This document shows, piece by piece, positions 17,891 to 26,245 of a stretch of DNA of 64,000 nucleotides. The notes below the pieces were generated by a model. That model saw only the letters and a program-made list of their open reading frames with translations. It did not search any database and was not told the origin of the DNA. This DNA is from Paenibacillus chibensis. GTDB taxonomy: Bacteria; Bacillota; Bacilli; Paenibacillales; Paenibacillaceae. A program made the position numbers and the translations under genes. Position 1 is the first letter of the stretch. Each line of letters opens with the position of its first letter. The stretch spans positions 1 to 64,000 of the forward strand of contig NZ_BIMK01000037.1 of the NCBI RefSeq assembly GCF_004001045.1, in the 5' to 3' direction.

Positions 17891-18970
17891 TTAGAGCGGA
17901 ATCTGATTAATGTAATCCGGTCTGGACACCGGCTTGCTGTAGTCCTGGTTGTCTTGACCCATCACTTTCGACTCGCCGTTCATATCAATTTTGACCTTGG
18001 CGTTCCCGGCATTTTCGGAGATGGAGAGCACGACGGACTGCAGCAGCTCATTCGGGACCGGCTCATCCTTCTCGAACATGTCGTCTTGGAGCGAAACCGT
18101 CACCGTGCCGTCTTTAGCGGTTTTAACCGACTCCACCTTCGTGCCGTCCGTCATCACCTGCTCCAGCCCGTCACCCTGCTGCGGCCCATGGATCAGCTCC
18201 TGCAGAGCGGTATACAGCTTGTTATTCCCCGGTGTAACCAGGCGGGTCACCGGCACGTAATACGAGACGCCGTCTTCGGACAAGGTGGAGAAGTAGACCG
18301 TGACCGGCGTAGAGTTCGTCAACGCGACCCCTTCGCCTTTTTGCAGATTGATGCCCAAGCTGCGGGTCAGCGGCTGGTTCAGCGGCGTTCCCTGGAGCGG
18401 CATTTCCGTCAAGGCCTTCCCCTCAACCATCAGCTGTACCTTATCCACCCCGGTGAAGCCGGTTAAGGTCCACGTAACGGCTTCGAGTATTTTGCGTTCA
18501 TCCGGCGCGTTATATTGGTTGAAGGCGCTGTTAAAGTCCACAATCGCCAGCTTCTGGTCTTTATCTACCGTAAGCTTGTTCACCATCGTTCCTTTCGGCA
18601 GCACGCCCGTGAAGCCTTTTGGCACATATTTAGCATAGCTTCCGCCTGTCACCAAGGCCATCAGCGCCTGCTTCATGCTGTCAGTATTTTTGTCTTCCGG
18701 AATGCCCAGGGACACTGGAGCAAGCAGCCCCTTCTCATTTTTCAGGAAGGACGTCGTTTTCGGACCGGTCTGCGCGGCCGTTTTGGTCGTTGTGGTCGTC
18801 TGTGCGCCGCCATCCGTCATGTTCAGCATTTGCTGCTCCACCTCGGCCGGCGGCTTATCGATATCCATGGAAGACTGCGAACCGAACAAACTGCAGCCGG
18901 ACAGCATAACGGGAACAGCGAGCAATCCGGCAGCGGAAATGCCGCGAATTTTACCTTTTTTCATATGCAT
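17891..18970 (-). CDS. gerM: GerM-type sporulation/germination lipoprotein
   Basis: A 359-residue exported lipoprotein. The signal peptide ends VMLSGC, so the Cys near 26 is lipidated. Two GerMN domains follow (about 75-195 and 215-335), each with the pattern VTVYFST...DGVSYYVPVTR or VSLGIPEDKN. In Bacillus, GerM is needed for proper sporulation and germination and localises with the engulfment septum. AGGAGG precedes the first ATG (18970) by four bases and the second (18964) by ten; either could be used. It is followed by rph after 124 bases. A small stem (17863-17878) in that gap is too weak to call a terminator. Confidence 0.9.
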   Translation of the reverse strand: MHMKKGKIRGISAAGLLAVPVMLSGCSLFGSQSSMDIDKPPAEVEQQMLNMTDGGAQTTTTTKTAAQTGPKTTSFLKNEKGLLAPVSLGIPEDKNTDSMKQALMALVTGGSYAKYVPKGFTGVLPKGTMVNKLTVDKDQKLAIVDFNSAFNQYNAPDERKILEAVTWTLTGFTGVDKVQLMVEGKALTEMPLQGTPLNQPLTRSLGINLQKGEGVALTNSTPVTVYFSTLSEDGVSYYVPVTRLVTPGNNKLYTALQELIHGPQQGDGLEQVMTDGTKVESVKTAKDGTVTVSLQDDMFEKDEPVPNELLQSVVLSISENAGNAKVKIDMNGESKVMGQDNQDYSKPVSRPDYINQIPL

Positions 18971-19184
18971 GGTTCCTCCTAATCATTTTGTACAGATTGT
19001 ACTACCATGTATACGAGCCCTCTTCGCAAAAAATAACAGCCGGTCCCATAAAAATTAGCGTAACCGGAAAAGCTGATGACGTAAGGGAAATGGCCGGGAC
19101 TGCATGCCGGAGTTGGGTGAAACTGGACAACCGCATGAGAGAAACGTACAATCTTACTACCACGAAGAAAACGGGGGGATATCG

Positions 19185-19751
19185 ATGAGTGATCCGAAGG
19201 ACGAAAAAATTCCATACAGCCTGAACAGTCAAAAGGTAGCTTCCGCAACGCGGGAATGGATGCATAAAAGAGGCGTAAAGCTGGAGGAAATCGCCGAGCT
19301 CGTGATGCTCCTTCAGAAAAAATATTATCCCGATTTAACGATGGCCGAGTGTCTCGACAACGTGGAAAAGGTGCTCGGCAAACGCGAAGTGCAAAATGCC
19401 GTGCTGACGGGCATTCAGCTCGATGTGCTGGCCGAAGAAGGCAAGCTGCTCTCACCCTTGCAGGAAATGCTGGAGAACGATGAAAGCTTGTACGGCGTGG
19501 ATGAAATTCTCGCTTTCTCCATCGTGAACGTCTATGGCAGCATCGGCTTCACGAACTACGGTTACGTGGACAAGCTAAAGCCGGGCGTCCTCGAACGATT
19601 GAATGACAAGACGACCGGCGAGACGCATACGTTTCTTGACGATATCGTCGGGGCCATCGCGGCCGCGGCCAGCAGCCGAATCGCCCACCGCAAGCAGGCC
19701 GAGCGCGAGCAGCAGCTTGAAGGCGGCGAGCTGGATCCGCCGGAGGATTGA
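19185..19751 (+). CDS. phosphatidylglycerophosphatase A family protein (YutG-like)
   Basis: 188 residues with a central PgpA-type domain (PF04608): GVDEILAFSIVNVYGSIGFTNYGYVDKLKPG and a C-terminal FLDDIVGAIAAAASSRIAHR. Enterobacterial PgpA dephosphorylates phosphatidylglycerol phosphate. The Bacillus relatives (YutG) are soluble and their substrate is unclear, so the enzyme name should be read as a family name. GGGGG lies seven bases before the ATG at 19185. It is divergent from gerM and converges on the MBL hydrolase gene, with a long hairpin between. Confidence 0.85.
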   Translation: MSDPKDEKIPYSLNSQKVASATREWMHKRGVKLEEIAELVMLLQKKYYPDLTMAECLDNVEKVLGKREVQNAVLTGIQLDVLAEEGKLLSPLQEMLENDESLYGVDEILAFSIVNVYGSIGFTNYGYVDKLKPGVLERLNDKTTGETHTFLDDIVGAIAAAASSRIAHRKQAEREQQLEGGELDPPED

Positions 19752-19758
19752 ACACGAA

Positions 19759-19807
19759 ACATGCCAACAGGGGACAGCTTTGAACAAGCTGTCCCTTGTT
19801 GGCATGT
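19759..19807. terminator. 22-bp inverted repeat between converging genes
   Basis: Arms 19759-19780 and 19786-19807 are complementary over 22 bp except one G-U pair, with a 5-base loop. There is no T run on either side. It most likely ends both converging transcripts, but the stem is unusually long. Confidence 0.65.
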
Positions 19808-19810
19808 GAA

Positions 19811-20794
19811 TTATTGCATCTTGAATCGGATGACTCCATCCTCATATTCGCGTGAGATGATCCGTCCTCTTCGCTCCAGCTCCCGCGTATGCGCGAGCGT
19901 CTCGCACATGGCAAAGCGCATCTGATGAATGCCCAGCTTGCTGCTGAACAGCGCGGTGCAAAGCTCGAAGCCTGTGGCAGGCGCAGGATCAAGCAGCTGC
20001 TCGATCTTCACCAGCCGCTCCTCATGATGGAGAAGCAGCGCCTCGATCCGCTCCCCGAAATGCTGAAAAGGATTGCGGTGACCGGGATATGCGGTGCCGG
20101 CCTCCAGATTTTTCAGCTTCAGCAGCCCTTGCAAAAAGGATTGCAGCGGCTCCGGATCGCTACCCGGCATCAGGCTGACATTCGGGGAGATCTGCGGCAG
20201 CACGGCATCACCGCACAGGATATCCCCGCTCTCCTCATCATAAAAGGATACATGTCCCGGGGCATGTCCCGCCGTTTCGACCGGCAGCCACCCTCTTCCG
20301 CCCATGACAAACCGCTGTCCTTCCGGTATCCAGGCGACATCCGGACGCGGCGTAATTTGCGGTACAAAACTGTTCATATGTACTTCGAGCTGGCTTGTCC
20401 AGGCTTCCGGCATCCCGTTCCTCTGGAACAGCTCCGGGAGATCCGTGTTCATCGTAGACGTTGCTCCCCACATCCGCTCTGCTTCCTGAAAGGAGCGCTT
20501 CGACATCCATACCTTGCAGCCAGCCTGCTGCTGAATCCAGCCTGCGCAGCCCAGATGGTCCGGATGATGATGCGTCAGCACAACGTTCTTGACGTCCCTG
20601 AAGGAGATGCCAAGCTCATGCATCGCCTTTTTCCATTCTTCCTCGTTCTCCGGGGTATGCGGTCCCGGATCGATGATCGTATATCCATCCGGCTCCCGCA
20701 GGATATAGCTGTTCACCCAGCGCAGCGGATAGGACATCGATATTTTTACTTGAGTGATTCCACGGCGATGTTCTGTTATTTCCGGCATGTTCAC
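19811..20794 (-). CDS. MBL-fold metallo-hydrolase
   Basis: 327 residues of the metallo-beta-lactamase superfamily, of the glyoxalase II/RNase Z-like branch. The zinc motif LTHHHPDHLG is near 75, with later ligands in ETAGHAPGHVSFY and ILCGDAVLPQ, and the AYPGHRNPF His near the C terminus. The substrate is unknown. A GTG at 20794 with AGAGG nine bases upstream is the likely start. It lies 37 bases downstream of the methyltransferase gene and is probably co-transcribed. Confidence 0.88.
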   Translation of the reverse strand: MNMPEITEHRRGITQVKISMSYPLRWVNSYILREPDGYTIIDPGPHTPENEEEWKKAMHELGISFRDVKNVVLTHHHPDHLGCAGWIQQQAGCKVWMSKRSFQEAERMWGATSTMNTDLPELFQRNGMPEAWTSQLEVHMNSFVPQITPRPDVAWIPEGQRFVMGGRGWLPVETAGHAPGHVSFYDEESGDILCGDAVLPQISPNVSLMPGSDPEPLQSFLQGLLKLKNLEAGTAYPGHRNPFQHFGERIEALLLHHEERLVKIEQLLDPAPATGFELCTALFSSKLGIHQMRFAMCETLAHTRELERRGRIISREYEDGVIRFKMQ

Positions 20795-20831
20795 GTTATT
20801 TAACCTCTTTTCACATCTTGCGTCCTGCGCG

Positions 20832-21575
20832 TTATGGGCGATGACCCACGAATATCATTCGTTCGGAGGTATCCTCGTTGTAGCTCTCGTCCTCATCGTA
20901 TCCTCCATAGACTTCGTCCACAGCAAGCCCCGAATCTGCAAGCATCCGCTTCATTTGCTCCAGCGTGTACAGCTTGACCCGTTCATGATATTGGCGTTCC
21001 TCGCCATCCCCACCCAGCGGACGGATGATGATGTCTTTTTTAACAAAATGCTCCTCGATGATGCGCTTCTCTATAATTCGCTGGCCATCTGCTTCGCGTT
21101 CGGACTCCGGTACCAAATGAGCCCGGACATGGGGCGAATTCATGAAATCGATAATAAAACGGCCGCCCGGCTTCAGCATGCGCGTGATTTCCCGCAGCAC
21201 CTTCCGCTGCTCCTCATCCTCCCGGAAATAACCGAAAGACGTAAAAAGATTAAGCACGGCATCGTAATGCCCTTTCAGCTGAATTTCGCGCATATCGGCC
21301 TGAACCCATGTCACCCGCTGCTTCGCATCAAGCTTTCGCGCCTCCCGCAGCAGCACGCCGGACAGGTCTACGCCGGTTACGCGGTAACCGCTGTCTGCCA
21401 GCGCCAGCGAATGGCGGCCTGTGCCGCAGCATAAATCAAGTACCCGGGCATGCTCCGGCAGGTCCAGCCAGGAAATCATTTTGCGGACCTCGCGCACGGC
21501 ACCTGCCGCATCCCGGTGTTTATATACAAGCAAATAGTCTTCTCCAAAACTTTTTTCGTACCAGTCTTTGACCAT
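20832..21575 (-). CDS. class I SAM-dependent methyltransferase
   Basis: 247 residues. Motif I is ARVLDLCCGTGRHSLAL near 43-58, followed by the acidic end of strand 2 (TGVDLS) and QADMREI, the usual SAM site. Substrate unknown; the Methyltransf_25-type core suggests a small molecule. A perfect AGGAGG seven bases before the ATG at 21575 decides the start over the longer open frame to 21674. It forms a likely two-gene unit with the MBL hydrolase. Confidence 0.88.
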   Translation of the reverse strand: MVKDWYEKSFGEDYLLVYKHRDAAGAVREVRKMISWLDLPEHARVLDLCCGTGRHSLALADSGYRVTGVDLSGVLLREARKLDAKQRVTWVQADMREIQLKGHYDAVLNLFTSFGYFREDEEQRKVLREITRMLKPGGRFIIDFMNSPHVRAHLVPESEREADGQRIIEKRIIEEHFVKKDIIIRPLGGDGEERQYHERVKLYTLEQMKRMLADSGLAVDEVYGGYDEDESYNEDTSERMIFVGHRP

Positions 21576-21682
21576 GATGTCCTCCTGAATAAGTTGGCTT
21601 CGCTGTAATATACATACCGTAAAATACTTTAGCCTGAACCATATTCTGCCCATCAACGATCCAAAGCACTTCAATTCTTTGC

Positions 21683-22207
21683 TTAATAATCCTGAATCAA
21701 TATGGAATAAAGATAGGAGTCCACGAATCCTCCCTTATTGGAAAGAAGATGCTCGCGCAGATGCCCCTCCTTCTGCATGCCAAGCTTCTGCATCACGCGT
21801 TCGGAGCCCTTGTTGCCAGGCCGGCAGGTCGCGTATATCCGGTGCAACCCAAGCTGCCTGAAGCCTAGCTCGAGCATGGCAGCCGCACTTTCGGAGGCGT
21901 AGCCTTTGCCCCAATAATCCGGGTGGAAGCAGTAGCCCACTTCTCCGTTATAGCCGTTCTTATGGATACCGACGCCGCCGATCATCTCGCCGCTTTCTTT
22001 TAACGTCGCCGCAAATTCGTACCCTGTGCGCGGCTCTTGCCGCTGCATCTCCAGCATGGCATCGATATGCGCCTTCGTCTCTTCCGGGGAGTTAGGGCCC
22101 CACAGCGTATATGTCGTTACCCGCGGATTTGAAGCATAGCGATGCACGCTTTCCAAATCGTCTGCCCGATACTCGCGAAGGATAAGTCTTTCCGTCTCTA
22201 TGATCAT
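21683..22207 (-). CDS. GNAT N-acetyltransferase, RimJ/RimL type
   Basis: 174 residues. Opens TERLILREYRADDLE as RimJ/RimL-type acetyltransferases do. The acetyl-CoA pyrophosphate loop is YWGKGYASE near 98-106. The acceptor is unknown. GGGAGGGG precedes the ATG. It lies 107 bases upstream of the methyltransferase with no strong terminator, so partial co-transcription is possible. Confidence 0.88.
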   Translation of the reverse strand: MIIETERLILREYRADDLESVHRYASNPRVTTYTLWGPNSPEETKAHIDAMLEMQRQEPRTGYEFAATLKESGEMIGGVGIHKNGYNGEVGYCFHPDYWGKGYASESAAAMLELGFRQLGLHRIYATCRPGNKGSERVMQKLGMQKEGHLREHLLSNKGGFVDSYLYSILIQDY

Positions 22208-22529
22208 ATTGCCCCTCCCTTTTTTACGGAACTCCAGCTTCCAGATTAATGCATGATCGCTTCCTTGCCAAGGAAATATCCGCTGTTATATTCGGTTATT
22301 TATGATGAATGTAACATACGGGTGAACCGAAGCGTTTTACATACTAAATGTTACGCCCGCGCCGGTAATCAAGTGATAATCCGACAATTCTGCAGGACAA
22401 CCCGCAATTTGCCGAAATATTATAGAAAATAAAGTGATAGAGGGCTCACAATCTGACAAACGTTTTCATAGACAAGTGATATATTGAAATTGCACTTATG
22501 AATAGGTGTATAAATTGGAGGGATTAAAC
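22208..22529. other. intergenic region, 322 bases
   Basis: Divergent spacer between the GNAT gene and the acidic-protein gene. It becomes AT-rich after about 22400. I see no reading frame with a ribosome-binding site, no RNA-like fold, and no promoter good enough to name. Weak candidates for the acidic gene are CTGACA near 22456 and TTGAAA near 22485, both with poor -10 partners. Confidence 0.5.
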
Positions 22530-22694
22530 ATGGAAAATTTCGAAAATGAACTGCTGCTGTCCGAGGAAGAGGTAGAGGAATCCCAAATCGAAGACATCGA
22601 GGAAAGCGACGACGAGGAAGAAGAAGAGGAAGAAGAAGAGTCTGAATCCGAAGAAGACGAAGAGTCGGACGAAGACGAAGATCCCGAGCAATAA
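22530..22694 (+). CDS. very acidic 54-residue low-complexity protein
   Basis: 54 residues, of which 35 are Asp or Glu, with nine Glu in a row, several Ser, and no Lys, Arg or His. The first ten residues (MENFENELLL) are the only part with hydrophobic character. GGAGG eight bases before the ATG at 22530 and a strong terminator directly after argue for a real gene. No family is recognised. Such polyacidic peptides can bind divalent metal ions or basic proteins; nothing here shows which. The upstream in-frame ATG at 22506 lacks a ribosome-binding site. Confidence 0.75.
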   Translation: MENFENELLLSEEEVEESQIEDIEESDDEEEEEEEEESESEEDEESDEDEDPEQ

Positions 22695-22742
22695 TAGTTT
22701 TCAAATCCCTTCTCCAAAGAAACGACAGACTTATCCAAACCC

Positions 22743-22770
22743 AACCTGTTCAGTCATGAACAGGTTTTTC
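22743..22770 (+). terminator. terminator of the acidic-protein gene
   Basis: A perfect 10-bp stem (22743-22752 with 22757-22766), a GTCA loop and a T run. Confidence 0.85.
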
Positions 22771-22792
22771 ATTGCGGCTTTCCGTCCCATGC

Positions 22793-22828
22793 AAAAAGGC
22801 GCCGGACTCCCTTGGGAGCCAGCGCCTT
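22793..22828 (-). terminator. terminator of ppaC
   Basis: On the minus strand a stem of about 15 bp with one imperfection (22828-22814 with 22811-22796) ends in TTTTT. It lies 15 bases beyond the ppaC stop codon. Confidence 0.85.
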
Positions 22829-22842
22829 CTTCAATTGGATTC

Positions 22843-23772
22843 TTATTTGCTCAGCGTTTCGGTCAGAACCGGTACGATTTGCGATTTGCGGGATACAACG
22901 CCTTTCAGTACGGCTGTGTTGTTCTCCAGCTTCACGTTATAAGCGGTTTCCACGGCGGAAGCGGCACTGCCGAGAGCCAGGGCGACGGAATCATTGTTCA
23001 GAATATCGGTTACGACGAACACGAACAAATCCAGTCCCTTTTGGCTGATGATGTTGTTCAGCGCGTCTTCAAGCTCGGCTTGACGGTTCAGAACGTCATT
23101 CGTGTCAACGACGTTGACTTGAGCAATTTCCACCTTGCGCGTGCCCATCTGGAACTCTTTGGCGTCCAGGGAAATGAGCTCGGCAATCGTTTTGCTGCTC
23201 ATGTCGGCTCCGGCTTTCAGCATCTCCAGGCCGTATTCCTCCAGGTTCACGCCGGCGATGTCGGCCAATTCGCGAACGGCAGCCACATCCTCATCCGTGC
23301 AGGTCGGGGATTTCAGCAGCAGCGTATCCGATACGATCGCCGAAACCATCAGGCCGGCCATTTCCTTCGTTACAGCCACATTTTTTTCTTTGAACAGCTT
23401 GTTCAAAATCGTTGCCGTGCAGCCCACAGGCTCGGCACGATAGTAGAGCGGATGGCTCGTCTCAAAGTTCGCGATGCGGTGATGGTCGATTACCTCGGTT
23501 ACGCGTACCTGATCGATATCGTCAGCGCTTTGCTGGCGTTCGTTGTGGTCGACGAGAATGACCTCGGATACTTCGCCTGCCACTTTGTCCACCAAGCGGG
23601 GTGCGGCTACCTTGAAGGTGTCCAGCGCATATTGCGTTTCGCCGTTGACGTTGCCCAGACGTACGGGCTCGGTATCGAATCCGAGCTGGTTTTTCAAATA
23701 GGAGTATACAATAGCCGAAGTAATCGTGTCCGTATCCGGATTTTTATGTCCGAAAATCAAAGTTTTAGCCAT
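22843..23772 (-). CDS. ppaC: manganese-dependent inorganic pyrophosphatase
   Basis: Family II pyrophosphatase of the DHH superfamily; splits pyrophosphate to phosphate and pulls biosynthetic reactions forward. 309 residues, the length of Bacillus PpaC. Motifs: MAKTLIFGHKNPDTDTI, VDHNERQQ, VIDHHRIANFET (DHH signature near 97), and the C-terminal SRKSQIVP substrate loop. The ATG at 23772 is chosen because family members start at this point. AAGGAG is 11 bases upstream, and an ATG three codons earlier lies too close to it. Monocistronic. Confidence 0.95.
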   Translation of the reverse strand: MAKTLIFGHKNPDTDTITSAIVYSYLKNQLGFDTEPVRLGNVNGETQYALDTFKVAAPRLVDKVAGEVSEVILVDHNERQQSADDIDQVRVTEVIDHHRIANFETSHPLYYRAEPVGCTATILNKLFKEKNVAVTKEMAGLMVSAIVSDTLLLKSPTCTDEDVAAVRELADIAGVNLEEYGLEMLKAGADMSSKTIAELISLDAKEFQMGTRKVEIAQVNVVDTNDVLNRQAELEDALNNIISQKGLDLFVFVVTDILNNDSVALALGSAASAVETAYNVKLENNTAVLKGVVSRKSQIVPVLTETLSK

Positions 23773-23902
23773 GAGTTTCATTGCTCCTTATCCATTTATA
23801 AAGTACAGACATTCCAGAAATGTCTTGGTCTACATTCGATTATAGCGGTAAATAGGTAATATTCCAATTCCTTTACAGAGATTTATTTACAAATCCCGAG
23901 GA

Positions 23903-24247
23903 TCAAGCTTCGGGAACTGTTTTCCTCGGAATCTCGCCCAAAGGCAGCCCCTCTTTATAGTATAACGAATGCTGCAGCAGCACGTAAAAAATATGAGTCC
24001 GGTCATATCCTTGCTTCTTCAGGTGTCCGTCTATCATTTTGGCGATGGCGTCATGCTTTTCCTGCTCGCGCGGAAACATATAAATTTCAACCGACTGGGG
24101 ACTATTTGTGATTTTTTCCACATGCAAAAGCTCGATTTTTACGATCTCCTGCGGAATGTTGGCGATCGCTGCCATTTCTTCGATAATTGCCGGAGCGACA
24201 GTTTCCACCACGTTTTTTTCGAATCCCGTAAATCTGACAAAAGGCAA
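23903..24247 (-). CDS. DUF1904 family protein
   Basis: 114 residues, no membrane segment or signal peptide. MPFVRFTGFEK and VEIYMFPREQEKHDAIAKMIDGHL match the small DUF1904 family of Bacillales, whose fold resembles tautomerases; no function is established. The start is a TTG at 24247 with AAGGG upstream. Lies between gpmA and ppaC on the same strand, with gaps of 114 and 130 bases on either side, so probably its own unit. Confidence 0.78.
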   Translation of the reverse strand: MPFVRFTGFEKNVVETVAPAIIEEMAAIANIPQEIVKIELLHVEKITNSPQSVEIYMFPREQEKHDAIAKMIDGHLKKQGYDRTHIFYVLLQHSLYYKEGLPLGEIPRKTVPEA

Positions 24248-24308
24248 AGCTGTTCCCTTCTTTCCTGAAGTTGGTGTTTCGGTTATGCTGGCATAATATA
24301 CCCTACCA

Positions 24309-24352
24309 CAAAAACACCGAAGGAGTCACCTCATGCAAGCGACCCCTTCGTG
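24309..24352 (-). terminator. terminator of gpmA
   Basis: A 10-bp stem with one G-U pair (24350-24341 with 24327-24318), a 13-base loop, then GTGTTTTTG on the minus strand, directly after the gpmA stop codon. Confidence 0.75.
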
Positions 24353-24361
24353 AATTAAGCG

Positions 24362-25111
24362 TTACTCCATGATTTTATGCGGATCGGCGACTGTCTCGAT
24401 CTTCTCTTGAACCCGCTCCGGCTCACCGAGAAAATGGCGGCTTAACGGCTTCAGATTATCTTCCAGCTCATACAGAATCGGCACGGCCGTCGGTATGTTC
24501 AGATCGAGTATATCCTCGTCGCTGATATCCTCCAGCACCTTCATCAGCGCGCGCAGGCTGTTGCCATGGGCCACGACCAGCACCTTTTTGCCCGCCTTGA
24601 TCTGGGGTACGATCTCCCCTTCCCAATACGGCAGTACCCTGGCAATCGTATCTTTCAGGCTTTCACCCAGCGGAATTTCCTGCTCGGTCAGTCGCCCGTA
24701 GCGCTTATCCTTTTGCGGATACCGGTCGTCGTCGGCAGTGATTTGCAGCGGCTTCACATCAAAGCTTCTGCGCCACAGCTGCACCTGCTCCGCCCCGTAT
24801 TTCTCCGCCGTTTCCTGCTTGTTCAGCCCTTGCAGCGCCCCGTAATGCCGCTCATTCAGCTTCCAGCTTTTATGGATCGGGATCCAGAGGAGATCGTTGA
24901 CGTCGAGAATATAATTCAGCGTCTTGATCGCCCGCTTCAGAACGGACGTAAACGCAATATCGATTTCGTAAGGCAGATCTTTCAGCAGTTCGCCTGCCTT
25001 GATGGCTTCCTTGACCCCTTTTTCCGTCAAATCGACGTCGGTCCAGCCCGTAAACCGGTTCTCCTGATTCCAGATGCTTTCGCCGTGTCTCACCAATACC
25101 ACTTTGAACAT
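24362..25111 (-). CDS. gpmA: 2,3-bisphosphoglycerate-dependent phosphoglycerate mutase
   Basis: Interconverts 3- and 2-phosphoglycerate in glycolysis. 249 residues, the usual dPGM length. LVRHGESIWNQENRFTGWTDV at the N terminus carries the phosphorylated His (near 10). LNERHYGALQGLNKQETA and VAHGNSLRAL complete the active site. GGGAGG lies nine bases before the ATG. The eno-linked glycolytic operon uses the cofactor-independent enzyme in Bacillus; here a dPGM is present as a single gene. Confidence 0.94.
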   Translation of the reverse strand: MFKVVLVRHGESIWNQENRFTGWTDVDLTEKGVKEAIKAGELLKDLPYEIDIAFTSVLKRAIKTLNYILDVNDLLWIPIHKSWKLNERHYGALQGLNKQETAEKYGAEQVQLWRRSFDVKPLQITADDDRYPQKDKRYGRLTEQEIPLGESLKDTIARVLPYWEGEIVPQIKAGKKVLVVAHGNSLRALMKVLEDISDEDILDLNIPTAVPILYELEDNLKPLSRHFLGEPERVQEKIETVADPHKIME

Positions 25112-25188
25112 CGTCGCATACCTCCCTCGCAGCGATGCGGCATGAACGCCGCTTGGTCTATTCTTTGCCTATCCTATTTGTTTAACCC

Positions 25189-25563
25189 TTACTCCGTTCT
25201 TTGATTCATGCGGGTGACCACATTGTCCGTGGCCAGGAAATTCAGCTTGCGGGTCTTTTCATCATATTCGTAGATCAGAATTTTTCCGTACGACTCGGAT
25301 TCCTTATTGCCGTCGATGACCGCGAACCGGTCGCCACCCAAAGAAATGGTCTGGATCCCGGCCGAATCGGATTTCACGTTCACCTCGCGCGGGAATTCCG
25401 GTATGTCGATGCCGCGTGCGATCACGTCCAGACTGCCCCCGTCGATATGGGTGCTTGTGCCAGACTCCATTTTAATGAACGGCTGCTCCTTTAACAAATA
25501 CAGCACGACCAAGATCAGCAAACCGTAAAACAAAAACAAGTACGGGTTATTCTTGAAGTTCAA
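25189..25563 (-). CDS. membrane-anchored protein of unknown function
   Basis: 124 residues: one N-terminal helix (about 7-25, LFLFYGLLILVVLYLL) then an extracytoplasmic domain rich in beta-forming residues (SLGGDRFAVIDGNKESESYGKILIYEYDE). No family recognised. The frame is open to 25590, but AAAGGAG sits inside that extension ten bases before a TTG at 25563, which I take as the start. Upstream of gpmA by 77 bases on the same strand, so possibly co-transcribed. Confidence 0.68.
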   Translation of the reverse strand: MNFKNNPYLFLFYGLLILVVLYLLKEQPFIKMESGTSTHIDGGSLDVIARGIDIPEFPREVNVKSDSAGIQTISLGGDRFAVIDGNKESESYGKILIYEYDEKTRKLNFLATDNVVTRMNQRTE

Positions 25564-25691
25564 GCCTGATCCGCTCCTTTCCATTGTCATATAGTAGGAT
25601 ACTGCTTCGCATCTTGAGAAGCATTTGCTCCAACGCCTCCCGTACTGTAAAATTGAATGAAGATTACATATGGTAAGGAGGACTACTAACG

Positions 25692-26153
25692 ATGAGAGAT
25701 TCTTATGTATTCTGGCTCATGCTGCGCACGCGCAATAACATCATCCAGAAAGTCAGCCAGCTTCCGGCTGAAAAACGCAACCTGATTCCAGAGGGCTTTA
25801 ATAACAGCCTTCACTGGCAGCTCGGACATCTGCTGACGGTGACGAATATGATCGCATTCCAATTTGCAGGCAAAGAATCCGTCATTCCGGAAAGCTATAA
25901 AGCATTTTTCGGCTCCGGGACGAAGCCGTCCGACTGGACCCAGGAGCCTCCGGCTTGGGATGCGCTGATCGAAGAGCTGACTTCGCAGTGCAAAGTCATC
26001 GAGGATACGTTTGCAGGCAAGCTCGAGGAACCGCTGGCGGTCAAAGAAAATTTCGCTAAAGCGGAAACCGTCGGCGAGGCGCTGCTGATCAACATCAGCC
26101 ATGAGAGCTCGCATGCCGGCATGATCAACGCCATGCTGAAGGTGCTCGCATAA
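25692..26153 (+). CDS. DinB family protein
   Basis: 153 residues forming the four-helix DinB/YfiT fold. Candidate metal ligands are His in NNSLHWQLGHLL (near 41 and 46) and HESSHAGMI near 138. Family members are metal-dependent and some are thiol S-transferases (bacillithiol); the substrate here is not known. AAGGAGG lies ten bases before the ATG. Single gene with a bidirectional terminator after it. Confidence 0.85.
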   Translation: MRDSYVFWLMLRTRNNIIQKVSQLPAEKRNLIPEGFNNSLHWQLGHLLTVTNMIAFQFAGKESVIPESYKAFFGSGTKPSDWTQEPPAWDALIEELTSQCKVIEDTFAGKLEEPLAVKENFAKAETVGEALLINISHESSHAGMINAMLKVLA

Positions 26154-26164
26154 AGTTGAAAAAA

Positions 26165-26198
26165 AGATACCCTGGCTTATAAGTCAGGGTATTTCTTT
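26165..26198. terminator. bidirectional terminator between DinB gene and yxlG
   Basis: An 8-bp stem (26167-26174 with 26185-26192) flanked by an A run on the left and TTTCTTTT on the right, so it can end transcripts from both sides. Confidence 0.78.
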
Positions 26199-26245
26199 TA
26201 TCCATATTATTACATATTATGTCATGTCTGCATAGATAAAGCTTG

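Noticed and set aside
22496..22744. Ser-rich frame on the minus strand opposite the acidic protein
   Set aside because: It is the antisense of Glu/Asp codons (GAA/GAC read as Ser-type codons). It lacks a ribosome-binding site, while the plus frame has one and a terminator.
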